Below are positions 1 through 8,677 of a stretch of DNA of 64,000 nt, piece after piece. The notes beneath the pieces are model-generated. The model saw nothing but the letters and a program-made list of their open reading frames with translations. It was not told the origin of the DNA and ran no database searches. Made by a program: the position numbers and the translations under genes. Where the stretch lies: assembly GCF_042662625.1 (NCBI RefSeq), contig NZ_JBHSXH010000001.1:8685-72684 (forward strand). Reading direction: 5' to 3'. Positions within the stretch are counted from its first letter, which is position 1, and each line of letters starts with the position of its first letter. The stretch comes from Halopelagius fulvigenes. Its GTDB lineage: Archaea; Halobacteriota; Halobacteria; Halobacteriales; Haloferacaceae.

Positions 1-215
1 TAGTGCGGTTGCGGTAAGGGGCGGTGAGAAGAGAGCGACAAGCGAAGACGGAGAGTTGGAAGCTCGAGAGGCGGCTGAACGGCGAATCGAGAACTGCGGT
101 CACTCGCCGGAGAGAGGCGCGTCCGAGAACCAATCGATGCCGTTCCGACCGAGTGGAGAGTCGTTCCTCCGTGGAAAAAACGAATCTGTCTCCCACCCGC
201 CACCCACCTCTTCCC

Positions 216-243
216 CGGAACAGCGGACACGATGGTGTGGGTG
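216..243 (+). repeat. ORB-like repeat 1
   Basis: This is the best copy of the origin-box-like repeat, reading GGAACAGCGGACACGATGG and then TGTGGG. It is in the forward orientation. Confidence 0.6.
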
Positions 244-433
244 TGCCCGTCGATTCGGCGTACCCGGGAAACGGCGCTCGACGTTGCTTTCTCCGGACCG
301 GCGATTGCGGCCGTTTCTGGCGCTGTTTCCGCCGGCTCTCCTCGACGATCGGAGCGAGAGCTCCGTCGAGTCTCGCCGCCTCCCTGTCCGAACTAACTCG
401 CGCCTTCTCGGCGAGGGGGGGTCCCCTTCGAGG

Positions 434-463
434 CGGAACAGCGGACAAAGTGGAGGGGGTGTG
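434..463 (+). repeat. ORB-like repeat 2
   Basis: This is a forward copy with core GAACAGCGGACAAAGTGG followed by a G-run, the feature most like the G-string of haloarchaeal origin boxes. Confidence 0.55.
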
Positions 464-503
464 TCCGGGCGACTCGGAACGCCGGCGACGTCCGACCGCC
501 GCC

Positions 504-530
504 CGGAACAGCGGACACGGTGGTGTGTGG
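504..530 (+). repeat. ORB-like repeat 3
   Basis: This is a forward copy with core GGAACAGCGGACACGGTGG, 70 bp after repeat 2 and nearly identical to repeat 1. Confidence 0.6.
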
Positions 531-679
531 TCGATCCGAGAGACAGTCTCGACGGTCGGGGTGTACGCTCGCATCGAAGAACTGACCCCACACTGCGAGG
601 GACGATTCCTCACCGCGGGGGGAGACGAACTCGAACGAACTCGTCCTTCGCGGGGGGAGTGTCCGAACGATAATCGCCG

Positions 680-703
680 AGAACAGCGGACACGCTGGTG
701 TTC
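680..703 (+). repeat. ORB-like repeat 4
   Basis: This is a forward copy with core AGAACAGCGGACACGCTGG. Downstream of GGTG it diverges from the other copies. Confidence 0.55.
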
Positions 704-778
704 TCCGAGCGGTGTCCGTGTTCGCCCGACGTCATCGAAACTCGGTGAGCGCCTCCGAAACAGTCGCTCCCCGACGAC

Positions 779-803
779 TCACACCACTATGTCCGCTGTA
801 ATT
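779..803 (-). repeat. ORB-like repeat 5 (inverted)
   Basis: Read on the minus strand the core is TTACAGCGGACATAGTGG followed by TGTG. It faces repeats 1 to 4, the opposed arrangement expected around an origin. Confidence 0.55.
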
Positions 804-897
804 GCTCGAGGGAACGACAGTCCCGACGGCAGCTTTCTCGGTCGAACGAGAGGGTGTCGCTAGTCCTCCGTCGGACCGCTTCTCGTCCGAGGGGCGA

Positions 898-921
898 CCG
901 ACACCACATCGTCCGGAGTTA
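898..921 (-). repeat. Degenerate ORB-like repeat 6 (inverted)
   Basis: On the minus strand it reads TAACTCCGGACGATGTGG and then TGTC. This matches the consensus at about two thirds of positions in the same register, so it is a weaker, possibly decayed box. Confidence 0.3.
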
Positions 922-1101
922 CCGGTAGCGATTCGCCTCACAGTCGGCCCGGAGGAGTCGAGCGAACGACGGATTTGAGCCGGTTCGAAAGCTGCTTCGC
1001 CGAATGATTCGGCGAAAAGCGCCGAACGCGAACCGTCGAGGGGGCGCCGTCCCGTTCCCCGGGAGCGTTCGGAGAGGCGACACGGGGGTGATAGAAGTGA
1101 T

Positions 1102-1112
1102 TAGACTTATCC
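1102..1112 (+). promoter_or_regulatory. Probable promoter box of the HTH gene
   Basis: A TATA-like TTAGACTTAT lies about 27 nt before the ATG at 1135, the spacing expected for a leaderless haloarchaeal transcript. Confidence 0.4.
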
Positions 1113-1134
1113 GGCGCGGATTCGAACTGTAGTC

Positions 1135-1554
1135 ATGGCGAAACTGGACGGCGTCGACCCGGACGATCTTCGTCAGTCGCTCTCCGACGTGGACTCCGCG
1201 AAGGCCGCCAAACGACTCGTCGTGGCTCTGGACTATCTCGACGACGTTCCGGTATCGACGCTCTCGAAGCGTTACGGCATCCCTCGTTCGACGCTGTACT
1301 ACTGGTTGGACCGATTCGAGGAGGAGTCCATAGAGGAGGCGGTGACAGACGAGGACCGGCCGGGACGGCCGCGGAAACTGGGCGACGACGACAGGCGCCG
1401 CCTCAGCGACCACCTCCGCGAGGAACCGACCGACCACGGAATCGACGCGACGGAGTGGACACCCGAACTCGTCCAAGAGCACATCGAACGGACGTTCGAC
1501 GTCTCCTACTCCCTCGGCCACGTCCGGCGTCTCCTCCGCGAACTCGACGTTTGA
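1135..1554 (+). CDS. Helix-turn-helix domain protein (transposase-N-terminus-like)
   Basis: This 139-residue acidic protein carries a homeodomain-like helix-turn-helix at about residues 45 to 65 (STLSKRYGIPRSTLYYWLDR). A second winged-helix-like segment follows, with the RPGRPRKL linker at about 77 to 84. The two-HTH layout resembles the DNA-binding N-terminus of IS630-type transposases, but no DDE catalytic domain follows, so it is probably a domesticated DNA-binding protein. It starts about 35 nt behind a TATA-like box and reads away from the origin-like repeats, which suggests, without proving, an origin- or chromosome-related role. No target site can be deduced. Confidence 0.8.
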   Translation: MAKLDGVDPDDLRQSLSDVDSAKAAKRLVVALDYLDDVPVSTLSKRYGIPRSTLYYWLDRFEEESIEEAVTDEDRPGRPRKLGDDDRRRLSDHLREEPTDHGIDATEWTPELVQEHIERTFDVSYSLGHVRRLLRELDV

Positions 1555-1719
1555 GCGCCCGTCCCGTTCGATACGGCGATTCGGCCCCCGTCGTATGCCG
1601 TCGGACGGTCGTCGGTTCCCCGACGGAGGACCGCCGTTCCCCTCGACGGAGGGTCGTCTGCTCTCTCTGGACCCCCGTCGATCCTCTCTCTTGACCCGTG
1701 GTTCGCCGCGGACGGAAAC

Positions 1720-1728
1720 GTATATACC
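1720..1728 (+). promoter_or_regulatory. TATA box of rdfA
   Basis: GTATATACC is centred about 31 nt upstream of the ATG at 1755, giving a predicted transcript with almost no leader. Confidence 0.55.
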
Positions 1729-1754
1729 GAGTCGAACGCTAATTTAAACCGTGA

Positions 1755-2489
1755 ATGAGTACTGAAGGGAACAACTCGTCCACCACCGGTCGGGGGAGCA
1801 AGGTCGGACGACTCATCGGGGAGTACGGACTCGAAGGGGAGGGAGAGCGCCTCGAAACGTATTGGACGACCGACGGCGAAGACCGTCGGAGTCTTCGCGA
1901 GCTGGCGGACTACTTCAACCGTCGTCTCCTCCGCGCGACGATGGAGGCGGCGGGGATGAATCCGCTCGACGGCGAGGTGGAGAACACGTACCGCCTGTTG
2001 ACCGACGACGACGTGAGTCGTGGGATGCAGACGCAGGCGCGCCAGACCCTCGAACGCGAGGGTGTGGACGTCGAATCGCTCCGGTCGGACTTCGTCTCTC
2101 ACCAGGCGATTCACACCTACCTCACGAAGTACCGCGAGGCGAGTCGCGAGGAACAGGCGGACGTAGACAGGGTCGAGAAGGGGTTGGAGACGATTCAGCG
2201 TCTCCGCAGTCGGACCTCCGCCGTCTCGGAGAACATCGTGGAGAACCTCGCGGGAACCGAGCGAATCGACCTCGGCGACTTCGAGGTTCTCGTCGACGTT
2301 CGGGTGTTCTGCCGCGACTGCGGCACGCAGTACGACGTGCAGGAACTGCTCAACCGGGGCGGGTGCGAGTGCGGCGGAGACCTCGTGGCGGACGCCGACG
2401 CGGACCCGGAGACGAACGCAGACGCAGACGTAGACATCGGCGCGGACGTAGATACGGACGTAGACGTAGACACGGACGCGAACGAATAA
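1755..2489 (+). CDS. rdfA: Rod-determining factor RdfA family protein
   Basis: This 244-residue protein has the conserved N-terminus of the haloarchaeal RdfA family (SKVGRLIGEYGLEG near residue 15, SLRELADYFNRRLL near 47). RdfA is needed for rod-shaped cells in Haloferax volcanii, where it is reported next to an SMC-like gene, as here. A cysteine cluster, CRDCG at about residue 182 and GCECGG at about 199, looks like a small zinc-binding site. The C-terminus is a low-complexity Asp/Ala/Val tail encoded by six-base repeats. The gene lies 125 bp upstream of the SMC-like gene, which has its own TATA box. Its biochemical activity is not known from sequence. Confidence 0.85.
   Translation: MSTEGNNSSTTGRGSKVGRLIGEYGLEGEGERLETYWTTDGEDRRSLRELADYFNRRLLRATMEAAGMNPLDGEVENTYRLLTDDDVSRGMQTQARQTLEREGVDVESLRSDFVSHQAIHTYLTKYREASREEQADVDRVEKGLETIQRLRSRTSAVSENIVENLAGTERIDLGDFEVLVDVRVFCRDCGTQYDVQELLNRGGCECGGDLVADADADPETNADADVDIGADVDTDVDVDTDANE
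2391..2487 (+). repeat. Hexanucleotide-type low-complexity tract at the rdfA 3' end
   Basis: Tandem GACGCA/GACGTA units encode the acidic Asp-Ala/Val tail of the upstream protein. Such tracts often vary in copy number by slippage. Confidence 0.7.
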
Positions 2490-2584
2490 CCCGATTCTCT
2501 CCCCGCCACGGACGCTCTCTTTCGCTGTTACAGCGTCCATTACACCCTTATACCTGTAACAGCGCGAGGGGAAACAGATGAAGT

Positions 2585-2593
2585 CTTATATAC
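2585..2593 (+). promoter_or_regulatory. TATA box of the SMC-like gene
   Basis: CTTATATAC is centred 26 nt before the ATG at 2615, which fits a leaderless transcript independent of rdfA. Confidence 0.6.
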
Positions 2594-2614
2594 GCGCCCT
2601 CTGATTGTCGGTGT

Positions 2615-4564
2615 ATGAGTTCCGCGCAGTCCACAGAAACGACCGCTCGGCTTCACGTCGAGAATATCGGTGGAATATCCGAAACGACGGTCGAACTCGA
2701 ACCCGGAGTCACAGCGTTGTCCGGGCGAAACGCGACGAACCGAACGTCTCTGCTGCAGGCGATAATGGCCGCTCTCGGGAGCGACCGCGCATCGCTGAAA
2801 GGCGACGCGAAGGAGGGGTCCGTCACGCTCACCATCGGCGACCGGACGTACTCGCGGACGCTGAAGCGCCGCGGCGACACCGTGGTCACGGAGGGTGACC
2901 CGTACCTCGAAGACTCGACGCTCGCGGACCTCTTCGCGTTCCTCCTGGAGACGAACGAGGCGCGGCAGGCCGTCGCCCGGGGTGACGACCTTCGGGAACT
3001 CATCATGCGGCCCATCGACACCGACGCGATTCAGGCCGAGGTCGAACAACTCGAGACGGAGAAACGGCAGCTCGACCGGAAGATAGACGACCTCGATTCG
3101 CTTGACGGCCGCCTTCCCGAACTCGAACAGCGCCGAACCGAGGTGAAGTCCCAGATTCAGGAGAAGCGCGACGAACTGGAGGCGAAGGAGCGAGAAATCG
3201 AGGAGGCCGACGCCAACATCGAGCAGTCCCGCGAGGACCGGGCCGAACTCGAAGACAAACTCGACGAACTGAAGAGCGCGCGGTCGGACCTCGAGGACGT
3301 TCGGTACGACCTCGACGCGGAAGCCGAGAGCATCGAAGCCCTCGAAGAGGAACAGGAGGAACTTCGAGAGGAACGCGCGGAGATACCCGACGAACTCGAC
3401 GACGGAACCGCCATCCAGTCTGAGATTTCCGACCTCCGCGACCGGATGCAGACGCTCGATTCGACCGTCAACGAACTCCAGACGGTCATCCAGTTCAACG
3501 AGGACATGCTGGAGGGGACGAGCGCGGACGTCGCGGAGGCGCTTCGCGACGGGCAGGACCACGACCACGGGTCCGTCACGGACGCACTCGTCGAGTCCGA
3601 CACCGTCGTCTGCTGGACGTGCGGGACGGACGTCGAGACGTCGCAGATAGAGGCGACCATCGACCGTCTGCGCGACCTGCGACGCGAGAAACTCGATCGC
3701 CGAAACGACGTGCGCTCGCGCATCGACGAACTGGAGGACGAACGCGCCGAACTGGACTCGATGCGGCGACGGCGCGAGAAACTCGACGACCGAATCGCGA
3801 GCATCGAGGACGAACTCGACCGCCGACAGAACCGCCGCGAGGAACTGAAGTCCCGCCGCGAGGAACTCTCCGAGAGCATCGAGGACCTCGAGGGCGAAGT
3901 CGAGGAACTCGAGGAACGCGACTACGGCGACGTGCTCGAACTGCACCGCGAGGCGAACCAGTTGGAGTTCGAAATCGGCCGTCTGGAGAGCGAAGTCGAG
4001 GACGTCGAAGACGAGATGGAGGAGGTCGAGTCGCGCCTCGACGAACGCGACGACCTCGAAGAACGCCGCGAGGAGATTTCGGAGCAACTCGGCGAACTCC
4101 GCACCCGCATCGAACGCATCGAACGCGAGGCCATCGAGCAGTTCAACACTCACATGGACACGGTCCTCGACATCCTCGACTACGCCAACCTCGACCGCAT
4201 CTGGATCGAACGGACCGAGAAGACCGTCCGCGAGGGCCGGCGCAAGGTCGACAAGTCCGTCTTCGACATGCACATCATCCGCAGTTCCGAGGGCGGCACG
4301 TCATACGAGGACACCATCGACCACCTTTCCGAGAGCGAACGCGAAGTGACCGGACTCGTATTCGCCCTCGCGGGCTACCTCGTCCACGACGTGCACGAGA
4401 CGGTGCCGTTCATGCTGTTGGACTCCCTGGAGGCCATCGACTCCGAGCGAATCGCGCAGCTCATCGACTACATCAGCGATCACGCCGACTACACCGTCGC
4501 CGCCCTCCTCCCCGAGGACGCCGCGGCGGTCAGCGACCAGTACGAACGCGTCACGGAGATCTGA
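2615..4564 (+). CDS. sph3: Archaea-specific SMC-related protein (Sph3-like)
   Basis: This 649-residue protein has SMC/Rad50 architecture: an N-terminal ATPase lobe, long coiled coils (about 145-330 and 355-520) and a C-terminal lobe. At the coil apex is CWTCG (about residue 330), a CxxC like the Rad50 zinc hook. The Walker A equivalent is SGRNATNRTS (about 36-45), where the usual Gly-Lys is Asn-Arg. The C-lobe has a signature-like LSESEREVTG and a Walker-B-like PFMLLDSLEAID. The pairing with RdfA matches the cell-shape locus of Haloferax volcanii (rdfA with sph3). The symbol is given by family and context; orthology is likely but not proven. Confidence 0.85.
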   Translation: MSSAQSTETTARLHVENIGGISETTVELEPGVTALSGRNATNRTSLLQAIMAALGSDRASLKGDAKEGSVTLTIGDRTYSRTLKRRGDTVVTEGDPYLEDSTLADLFAFLLETNEARQAVARGDDLRELIMRPIDTDAIQAEVEQLETEKRQLDRKIDDLDSLDGRLPELEQRRTEVKSQIQEKRDELEAKEREIEEADANIEQSREDRAELEDKLDELKSARSDLEDVRYDLDAEAESIEALEEEQEELREERAEIPDELDDGTAIQSEISDLRDRMQTLDSTVNELQTVIQFNEDMLEGTSADVAEALRDGQDHDHGSVTDALVESDTVVCWTCGTDVETSQIEATIDRLRDLRREKLDRRNDVRSRIDELEDERAELDSMRRRREKLDDRIASIEDELDRRQNRREELKSRREELSESIEDLEGEVEELEERDYGDVLELHREANQLEFEIGRLESEVEDVEDEMEEVESRLDERDDLEERREEISEQLGELRTRIERIEREAIEQFNTHMDTVLDILDYANLDRIWIERTEKTVREGRRKVDKSVFDMHIIRSSEGGTSYEDTIDHLSESEREVTGLVFALAGYLVHDVHETVPFMLLDSLEAIDSERIAQLIDYISDHADYTVAALLPEDAAAVSDQYERVTEI

Positions 4565-4640
4565 GCGGTCGCGGTTGGTTCACCCACGCGGCCCGACTCA
4601 TCCACTTCGTTTTACGCCGAATCGCGCTTCGTCCGAACGC

Positions 4641-5948
4641 TCAGCGGAGTTCGGGAAGGTACGCCTCGTTCGCCGCTATCAGTTCCTCGGTCATCTCGTG
4701 AATCTCGTCGAGAGAACAGGACGCGGCGGTGAGAGGGTCGAGTTTCACGGCGCGGTGAAGCGCCTCGCGGTCGTTCTCCAACGCCGCGCGGACGGCGAGT
4801 TCGTGGACGGACGCGTGGCGTCGGTCGAAGGCGGCCAGTTCGGTCGGGAGTTCGCCGACGGAACAGGGACGGACGCCCATACCGTCCACGAGACACGGCA
4901 CTTCGACGCAGGCGTCCGAGGGGAGGTTCTCGATGGCGTTCGTCCCGTTGGAGACGTTGAGGTTGAACCGCCGCGGGGTGCCGGTCTCTATCGAGTGGAC
5001 GAGTCGGGCCGCGTACTCCTCGGAGCGTTCGACGCCCACCTCCGAGAGGTCCGACTCGATGCTCGGGTCGTCGCGTTCCTCGGACCGCGCCGTCCACCCC
5101 TCCAAGTACGACGCGGTCGGCATCCGGTCGGCGTACCCCTCGCCGGCCATCGCCGCGACCGTCTCGGGATCGGTCCGGAAGTAGGGGACGTACTCGCTGA
5201 CGTGGTGACTAGATTCGGTGACGAACGCGCCGAAGTGGTCGAGCATCTCGAACCGGACCGTGTCCCGCCGGTAGATATCTTCCTCGGCCATCGCCTCGCG
5301 GAGTTCCGGGTAGAGGTCCTCGCCGTCGCGTTCGAGTTCGAGGAACCACGCGAGGTGGTTGATTCCGGCCACCCAGTAGTCGAGTTCCCCCTGCGGCACG
5401 TCGAGGTACGCCGCGATCGCCTCGACGGTGTGGGGGACGGAGTGGCAGAGACCGACCGTCTCCACGTCCGTCGCCTCGAACATCGCCCGACAGAGGATAG
5501 CCATCGGATTCGTGTAGTTCAAGAGGAGGGCGTCGGGGCACAACTCCTCCATGTCGCGCGCAATGTCGAGCATCGTCGGAATCGTGCGCAGGGCGCGGAA
5601 GATTCCCCCCGGGCCGATGGTGTCGCCGATGGCCTGTTCGACGCCGTATCGCTCCGGAATTCGAATCTCGTTCTCGAACGGTTCGCGCCCGCCGACGTTG
5701 ATGACGTTCAGGACGTAGTCCGCGCCGTCGAGTGCCTCCCGCCGGTCGGTGGTGGCGGTAATCGTCGCGTCGAGTCCCTCGTTTTCGACCATCGCCTCCG
5801 CGACGCGCGCCGTCCGCGCGAGGCGGTCCTCGTCGATGTCTACGAGTCGAACGTCGCTATCGGAGAGTTCCGGAAACGAGAGTACGTCTCCGAGGAGATT
5901 CCGCGCGAAGACCATGCTCCCCGCCCCGAGGAACGTTATCGTGGGCAT
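4641..5948 (-). CDS. Family 4 glycoside hydrolase (alpha-glucosidase/alpha-galactosidase type)
   Basis: This 435-residue cytoplasmic enzyme has the NAD-binding start of GH4 proteins (MPTITFLGAGSMVFARNLLG). GH4 enzymes use NAD+ and a divalent metal for redox-assisted glycoside cleavage. Metal and substrate motifs are present: NYTNPMAI, GLCHSVP with the metal-binding Cys-His pair, and GINHLAWF. The start at 5948 was chosen over a longer in-frame upstream start because the Rossmann fold begins at once. The sugar specificity (alpha-glucoside, alpha-galactoside or galacturonide) cannot be fixed. No sugar transporter adjoins it, so its substrate source is unknown. Confidence 0.85.
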   Translation of the reverse strand: MPTITFLGAGSMVFARNLLGDVLSFPELSDSDVRLVDIDEDRLARTARVAEAMVENEGLDATITATTDRREALDGADYVLNVINVGGREPFENEIRIPERYGVEQAIGDTIGPGGIFRALRTIPTMLDIARDMEELCPDALLLNYTNPMAILCRAMFEATDVETVGLCHSVPHTVEAIAAYLDVPQGELDYWVAGINHLAWFLELERDGEDLYPELREAMAEEDIYRRDTVRFEMLDHFGAFVTESSHHVSEYVPYFRTDPETVAAMAGEGYADRMPTASYLEGWTARSEERDDPSIESDLSEVGVERSEEYAARLVHSIETGTPRRFNLNVSNGTNAIENLPSDACVEVPCLVDGMGVRPCSVGELPTELAAFDRRHASVHELAVRAALENDREALHRAVKLDPLTAASCSLDEIHEMTEELIAANEAYLPELR

Positions 5949-6478
5949 GCCCCGAGATGACGTACCACTGCTCATAAGCGTGTCGAGACCCGACGGACCG
6001 GCCGGCACCGTCCGGTTTCGACGGGGACGGAGACGAACGAGAACCGAAACCGAACGGACGGAACGTACGAAAATGTTCGGATTATACTCGACTCACACCG
6101 TCGATCCTCGTTCTCGATTACGGCGTCGGTTCGGGGGCGAGACGAACGTCGTCCGACCGACGGTTCTCCGTCCGCCGCCGTTCCGTGAAAATGGCTTTCT
6201 GACCGGTAGAACGCCCGATCTATCGAGAACTCTTCGGTCGAAACGACTCGGAACGACGGGCGAAGACGCCCGAATCGCCGATCTCCGACTCTCTCGTCTC
6301 GAATGTGGCGGGAGGAACGACGATATCGGCGGATGCAGGGCCCGAACGTCCGGTTTCGTCTACGGGGACGCAATCGCCCGATTCGATTCGTTCCGGCGGC
6401 GACGCTTCGGTAGTCGACGTCATCCTCTCGCTGACGTTCAGGAAGAGGTGACCAAGTAATTTCGCACGTGACGGTCGG
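5949..6478. other. Largely gene-free interval (530 bp)
   Basis: This lies between the GH4 gene and the permease gene, both on the minus strand. It contains only one weak small reading frame (see 6220-6423). A TATA-like ACGCTTATGAG on the minus strand near 5970-5980 could serve the GH4 gene. No repeats or RNA genes were recognised. Confidence 0.5.
6220..6423 (-). CDS. Possible small hypothetical protein
   Basis: This is a 67-residue Ser/Glu/Pro-rich frame starting MTSTTEASPPERIESG. Composition is mildly acidic, as in haloarchaeal proteins, but third-position GC is clearly lower than in neighbouring genes. I recognise no domain. It may be a recently acquired or decaying small gene, or simply a chance frame. 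Confidence 0.25.
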   Translation of the reverse strand: MTSTTEASPPERIESGDCVPVDETGRSGPASADIVVPPATFETRESEIGDSGVFARRSESFRPKSSR

Positions 6479-7792
6479 TTACTCGCCCGCGGAGTCGCCC
6501 GTCTCTCTGCGACCGGTGTCGGTGACGTCGCGCCCGCCCGCCGAGTCCGCGGACGACTCGCGTTCGCCGGCGTCCGACGCGGATTCCTCCGCTTCCGACC
6601 GTTCGGCCTCGTCGGTCTCCGCGAGGGAGTCGGCGTCCGTGACCGGACGGTCGGGGTCGATCAACCACGGGAAGACGATGCGCCCGAACTCGAAGACGAC
6701 GACGAGGACCAACGGTCCGAGGAAGATGCCGTACCACCCGAACAGCAGGGGACCGAGCGTGTAGGCGATCATCACCGCGCCGACGTGGAGCGACCGTCCG
6801 GAGACGTAGGGGCGGAGCAACTGGTCGGGGATGTAGTCCACGATGACGACGGAGACGGCGATGAACACCGCGGGGAACCACAGCGTCTCCGGACCGACGA
6901 CCAGCGACAGTCCGACGAGGTACAACCCGGTGGGAACCCAGATGAGTTTGATGCCGATGACCGGAATGAGGCTCGCCGCGCCGGCGAGGAGTCCGATGAG
7001 GGCCGCCTCGGGGATGGCGACGCCCTCCGGGGCGAAGATGTTCAGGATGGAGTACGTCATCGCCCCGAGGAGTCCCGTGAAGAGCGCGTTGAGGATGTTC
7101 CCGAAGTAGACGTTCTTCAGGTCGCGGTCCACCGCGCGGAGATACGCGTCCACGACGCCACCCGGTTCGAGGAACGTGTCTCGGGCCCACTCGGCGATTC
7201 GGTGCCCGTCGCGGAGGAGGTAGAAGACGATGACGAGGGCGATGAACAGGTGAAGCGCGCCGTTGAGCAGGATAACGGCCGACGTGCTCAACACGTCCAC
7301 CAGGTTCGTGGTGATGGCCCCGATGTTCAGTTGGTTCAACTGGCTCGGGTCGGCGATGACCTGTTCGATCGTCGTCTCTAGTCCCTCCACCGAGGCTTCG
7401 ATGTCGAAGTACGGCGTGAGGGCGTCCTCCAGTTGTCCCAACGTCCCTTCGCTTCCGAAGTTCTGGACCGCTCGAACGGCGACGATGAGCGTCCACCCGA
7501 TCAGAACCATGACCGGCAACGCCACCAACAGAAGCGACGCGACCACCGCGCCCGTCCGCGAGGACGTGCGGTTCAGCATGCGGTGGAACACCGGGCGGGT
7601 GACGTAGTAGGCGAACAGGCCGAGGACGACCGTCCCGACGTACTTCCACGAGACGAACAGCAATACCCCGATCAGGAACACCGCGAGTATCCACAGCGTG
7701 ACGCGCCCGCGACGGAATTCGATACCGTCTAAGGCGGCGCTACCGCGCTCTCGAAGCCCCGTCGACCGGTTCGTGTCGGTTTCGTCTGTCAC
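6479..7792 (-). CDS. AI-2E family transporter (PerM/UPF0118-type membrane protein)
   Basis: This 437-residue integral membrane protein starts with GTG at 7792. It has about seven to eight hydrophobic helices: a pair near residues 33-75, one near 88-108, and a dense block from about 190 to 370. The soluble loop between TM3 and the C-terminal block (about 110-200) is typical of the AI-2E exporter/PerM family. A C-terminal 50-residue Ser/Glu/Asp-rich cytoplasmic tail follows. Family members are implicated in autoinducer export or Na+/H+ antiport; the actual substrate here is unknown. It is monocistronic, with its own upstream region of about 180 bp. Confidence 0.85.
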   Translation of the reverse strand: MTDETDTNRSTGLRERGSAALDGIEFRRGRVTLWILAVFLIGVLLFVSWKYVGTVVLGLFAYYVTRPVFHRMLNRTSSRTGAVVASLLLVALPVMVLIGWTLIVAVRAVQNFGSEGTLGQLEDALTPYFDIEASVEGLETTIEQVIADPSQLNQLNIGAITTNLVDVLSTSAVILLNGALHLFIALVIVFYLLRDGHRIAEWARDTFLEPGGVVDAYLRAVDRDLKNVYFGNILNALFTGLLGAMTYSILNIFAPEGVAIPEAALIGLLAGAASLIPVIGIKLIWVPTGLYLVGLSLVVGPETLWFPAVFIAVSVVIVDYIPDQLLRPYVSGRSLHVGAVMIAYTLGPLLFGWYGIFLGPLVLVVVFEFGRIVFPWLIDPDRPVTDADSLAETDEAERSEAEESASDAGERESSADSAGGRDVTDTGRRETGDSAGE

Positions 7793-7969
7793 GTTTGTCT
7801 CTCGCCTCGAAAAATCGCGAACGTACCGGAACGACGCGGCCCGCTGACATAATTCTACTTGCAGGAGATCCGGAGTCGGGGCTCTCGGTCGGTTCGACGA
7901 GGGAGACGAGAAGTAGCGACGGACCGTCTCGTTTCAGATCGCGGCGCGGCGTCGAGCGTTCGACTCCGG

Positions 7970-8677
7970 TTACAGCGAACTGTCCTGTTGGGACTGAGAG
8001 GGGGCCGTCTCGCGCGGCGAATCCAGCGGAAGTCGCTCCTTTGCCGCCCGTTTGTCCGCCGGGCGGTTGATTTCGAGGTGACTGTCGGCGGGGATGTGGA
8101 CGCCCCGCGTCTCTATCTCCTCGTACACCGTCGGGTACCACTCGTGGCGGTTGTTTCGCAGGTGTTCGACCGCCGCGTCGAGGTGGGCCTGGTCTATGAT
8201 GCCGAGTCCGGCGTGGCGGTGGCCGGGAATCTTCCCGTAGGCGACGACTCGCCCGTCGTCGTCCAACTGGACGGCGGTGTGCTCCGTCTGCGTGCCGGGG
8301 AGACAGGCGACGACGCTTCCGCCGGTTCGTTCGTGGGCGCGGCGAATCTTCGAGATGACGTCTCGCGTGACGACCACGTCGCCGTTGAGGACGAGTACGT
8401 CGTCGTCGATTTCGCGGAGCGCCCGGTGGAGCGATTCGGCGTTCTCGTACTCGTCCCACCCCTCGATGACGACCGTTCGACGCGGCGAGAACTGGCTTTC
8501 GACCGCCTCGTGGCGGTACCCGAGGACGACGGTGGCGGCGTCCACGTGGGGTTCTATCGCCTCCTTCTGGTACTCGTAGAGGATGCGGTCGCCGACTTTC
8601 ATGAACGTCTTCGGCACCTTCTCGGTGTGGTGGCCCATGCGGCCGCCGTCGCCGGCGGAGAGGATTACTGCGTGCAT
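7970..8677 (-). CDS. Sugar-phosphate nucleotidyltransferase family protein
   Basis: This 235-residue nucleotidyltransferase begins MHAVILSAGDGGRMG, the GxGxR-type nucleotide-binding loop of the NTP_transferase family. EKVPKTFMKVGDRILYEY (about 19-36) and the metal-binding VLNGDVVVT (about 93-101) follow. It likely transfers a nucleotide to a polyol- or sugar-phosphate. Its start overlaps the 3' end of the CDP-glycerol-type transferase gene by 13 bp, so the two are probably co-translated. It may supply that enzyme's activated donor, for example a CDP-linked one; this is inference. Confidence 0.8.
   Translation of the reverse strand: MHAVILSAGDGGRMGHHTEKVPKTFMKVGDRILYEYQKEAIEPHVDAATVVLGYRHEAVESQFSPRRTVVIEGWDEYENAESLHRALREIDDDVLVLNGDVVVTRDVISKIRRAHERTGGSVVACLPGTQTEHTAVQLDDDGRVVAYGKIPGHRHAGLGIIDQAHLDAAVEHLRNNRHEWYPTVYEEIETRGVHIPADSHLEINRPADKRAAKERLPLDSPRETAPSQSQQDSSL

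Larger units (their letters stand above)
200..921. other. Candidate replication origin (cluster of ORB-like repeats)
   Basis: This stretch has no convincing gene. It contains four direct and two inverted copies of a repeat with consensus close to RAACAGCGGACACGRTGGTG. That resembles the archaeal origin recognition box bound by Orc1/Cdc6, which has a core like CAGTGGAAAC followed by a G-rich run. Haloarchaeal origins usually adjoin an orc1/cdc6 gene and contain an AT-rich unwinding element. Neither is visible here, so they may lie left of position 1. The repeats are seen directly; the origin function is inferred. Confidence 0.6.

Noticed and set aside
1118..1134. GGATTCGAACTGTAG resembling a tRNA T-arm
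   Set aside because: No acceptor, D-arm or anticodon arm fits around it; it lies in the leader of the HTH gene.
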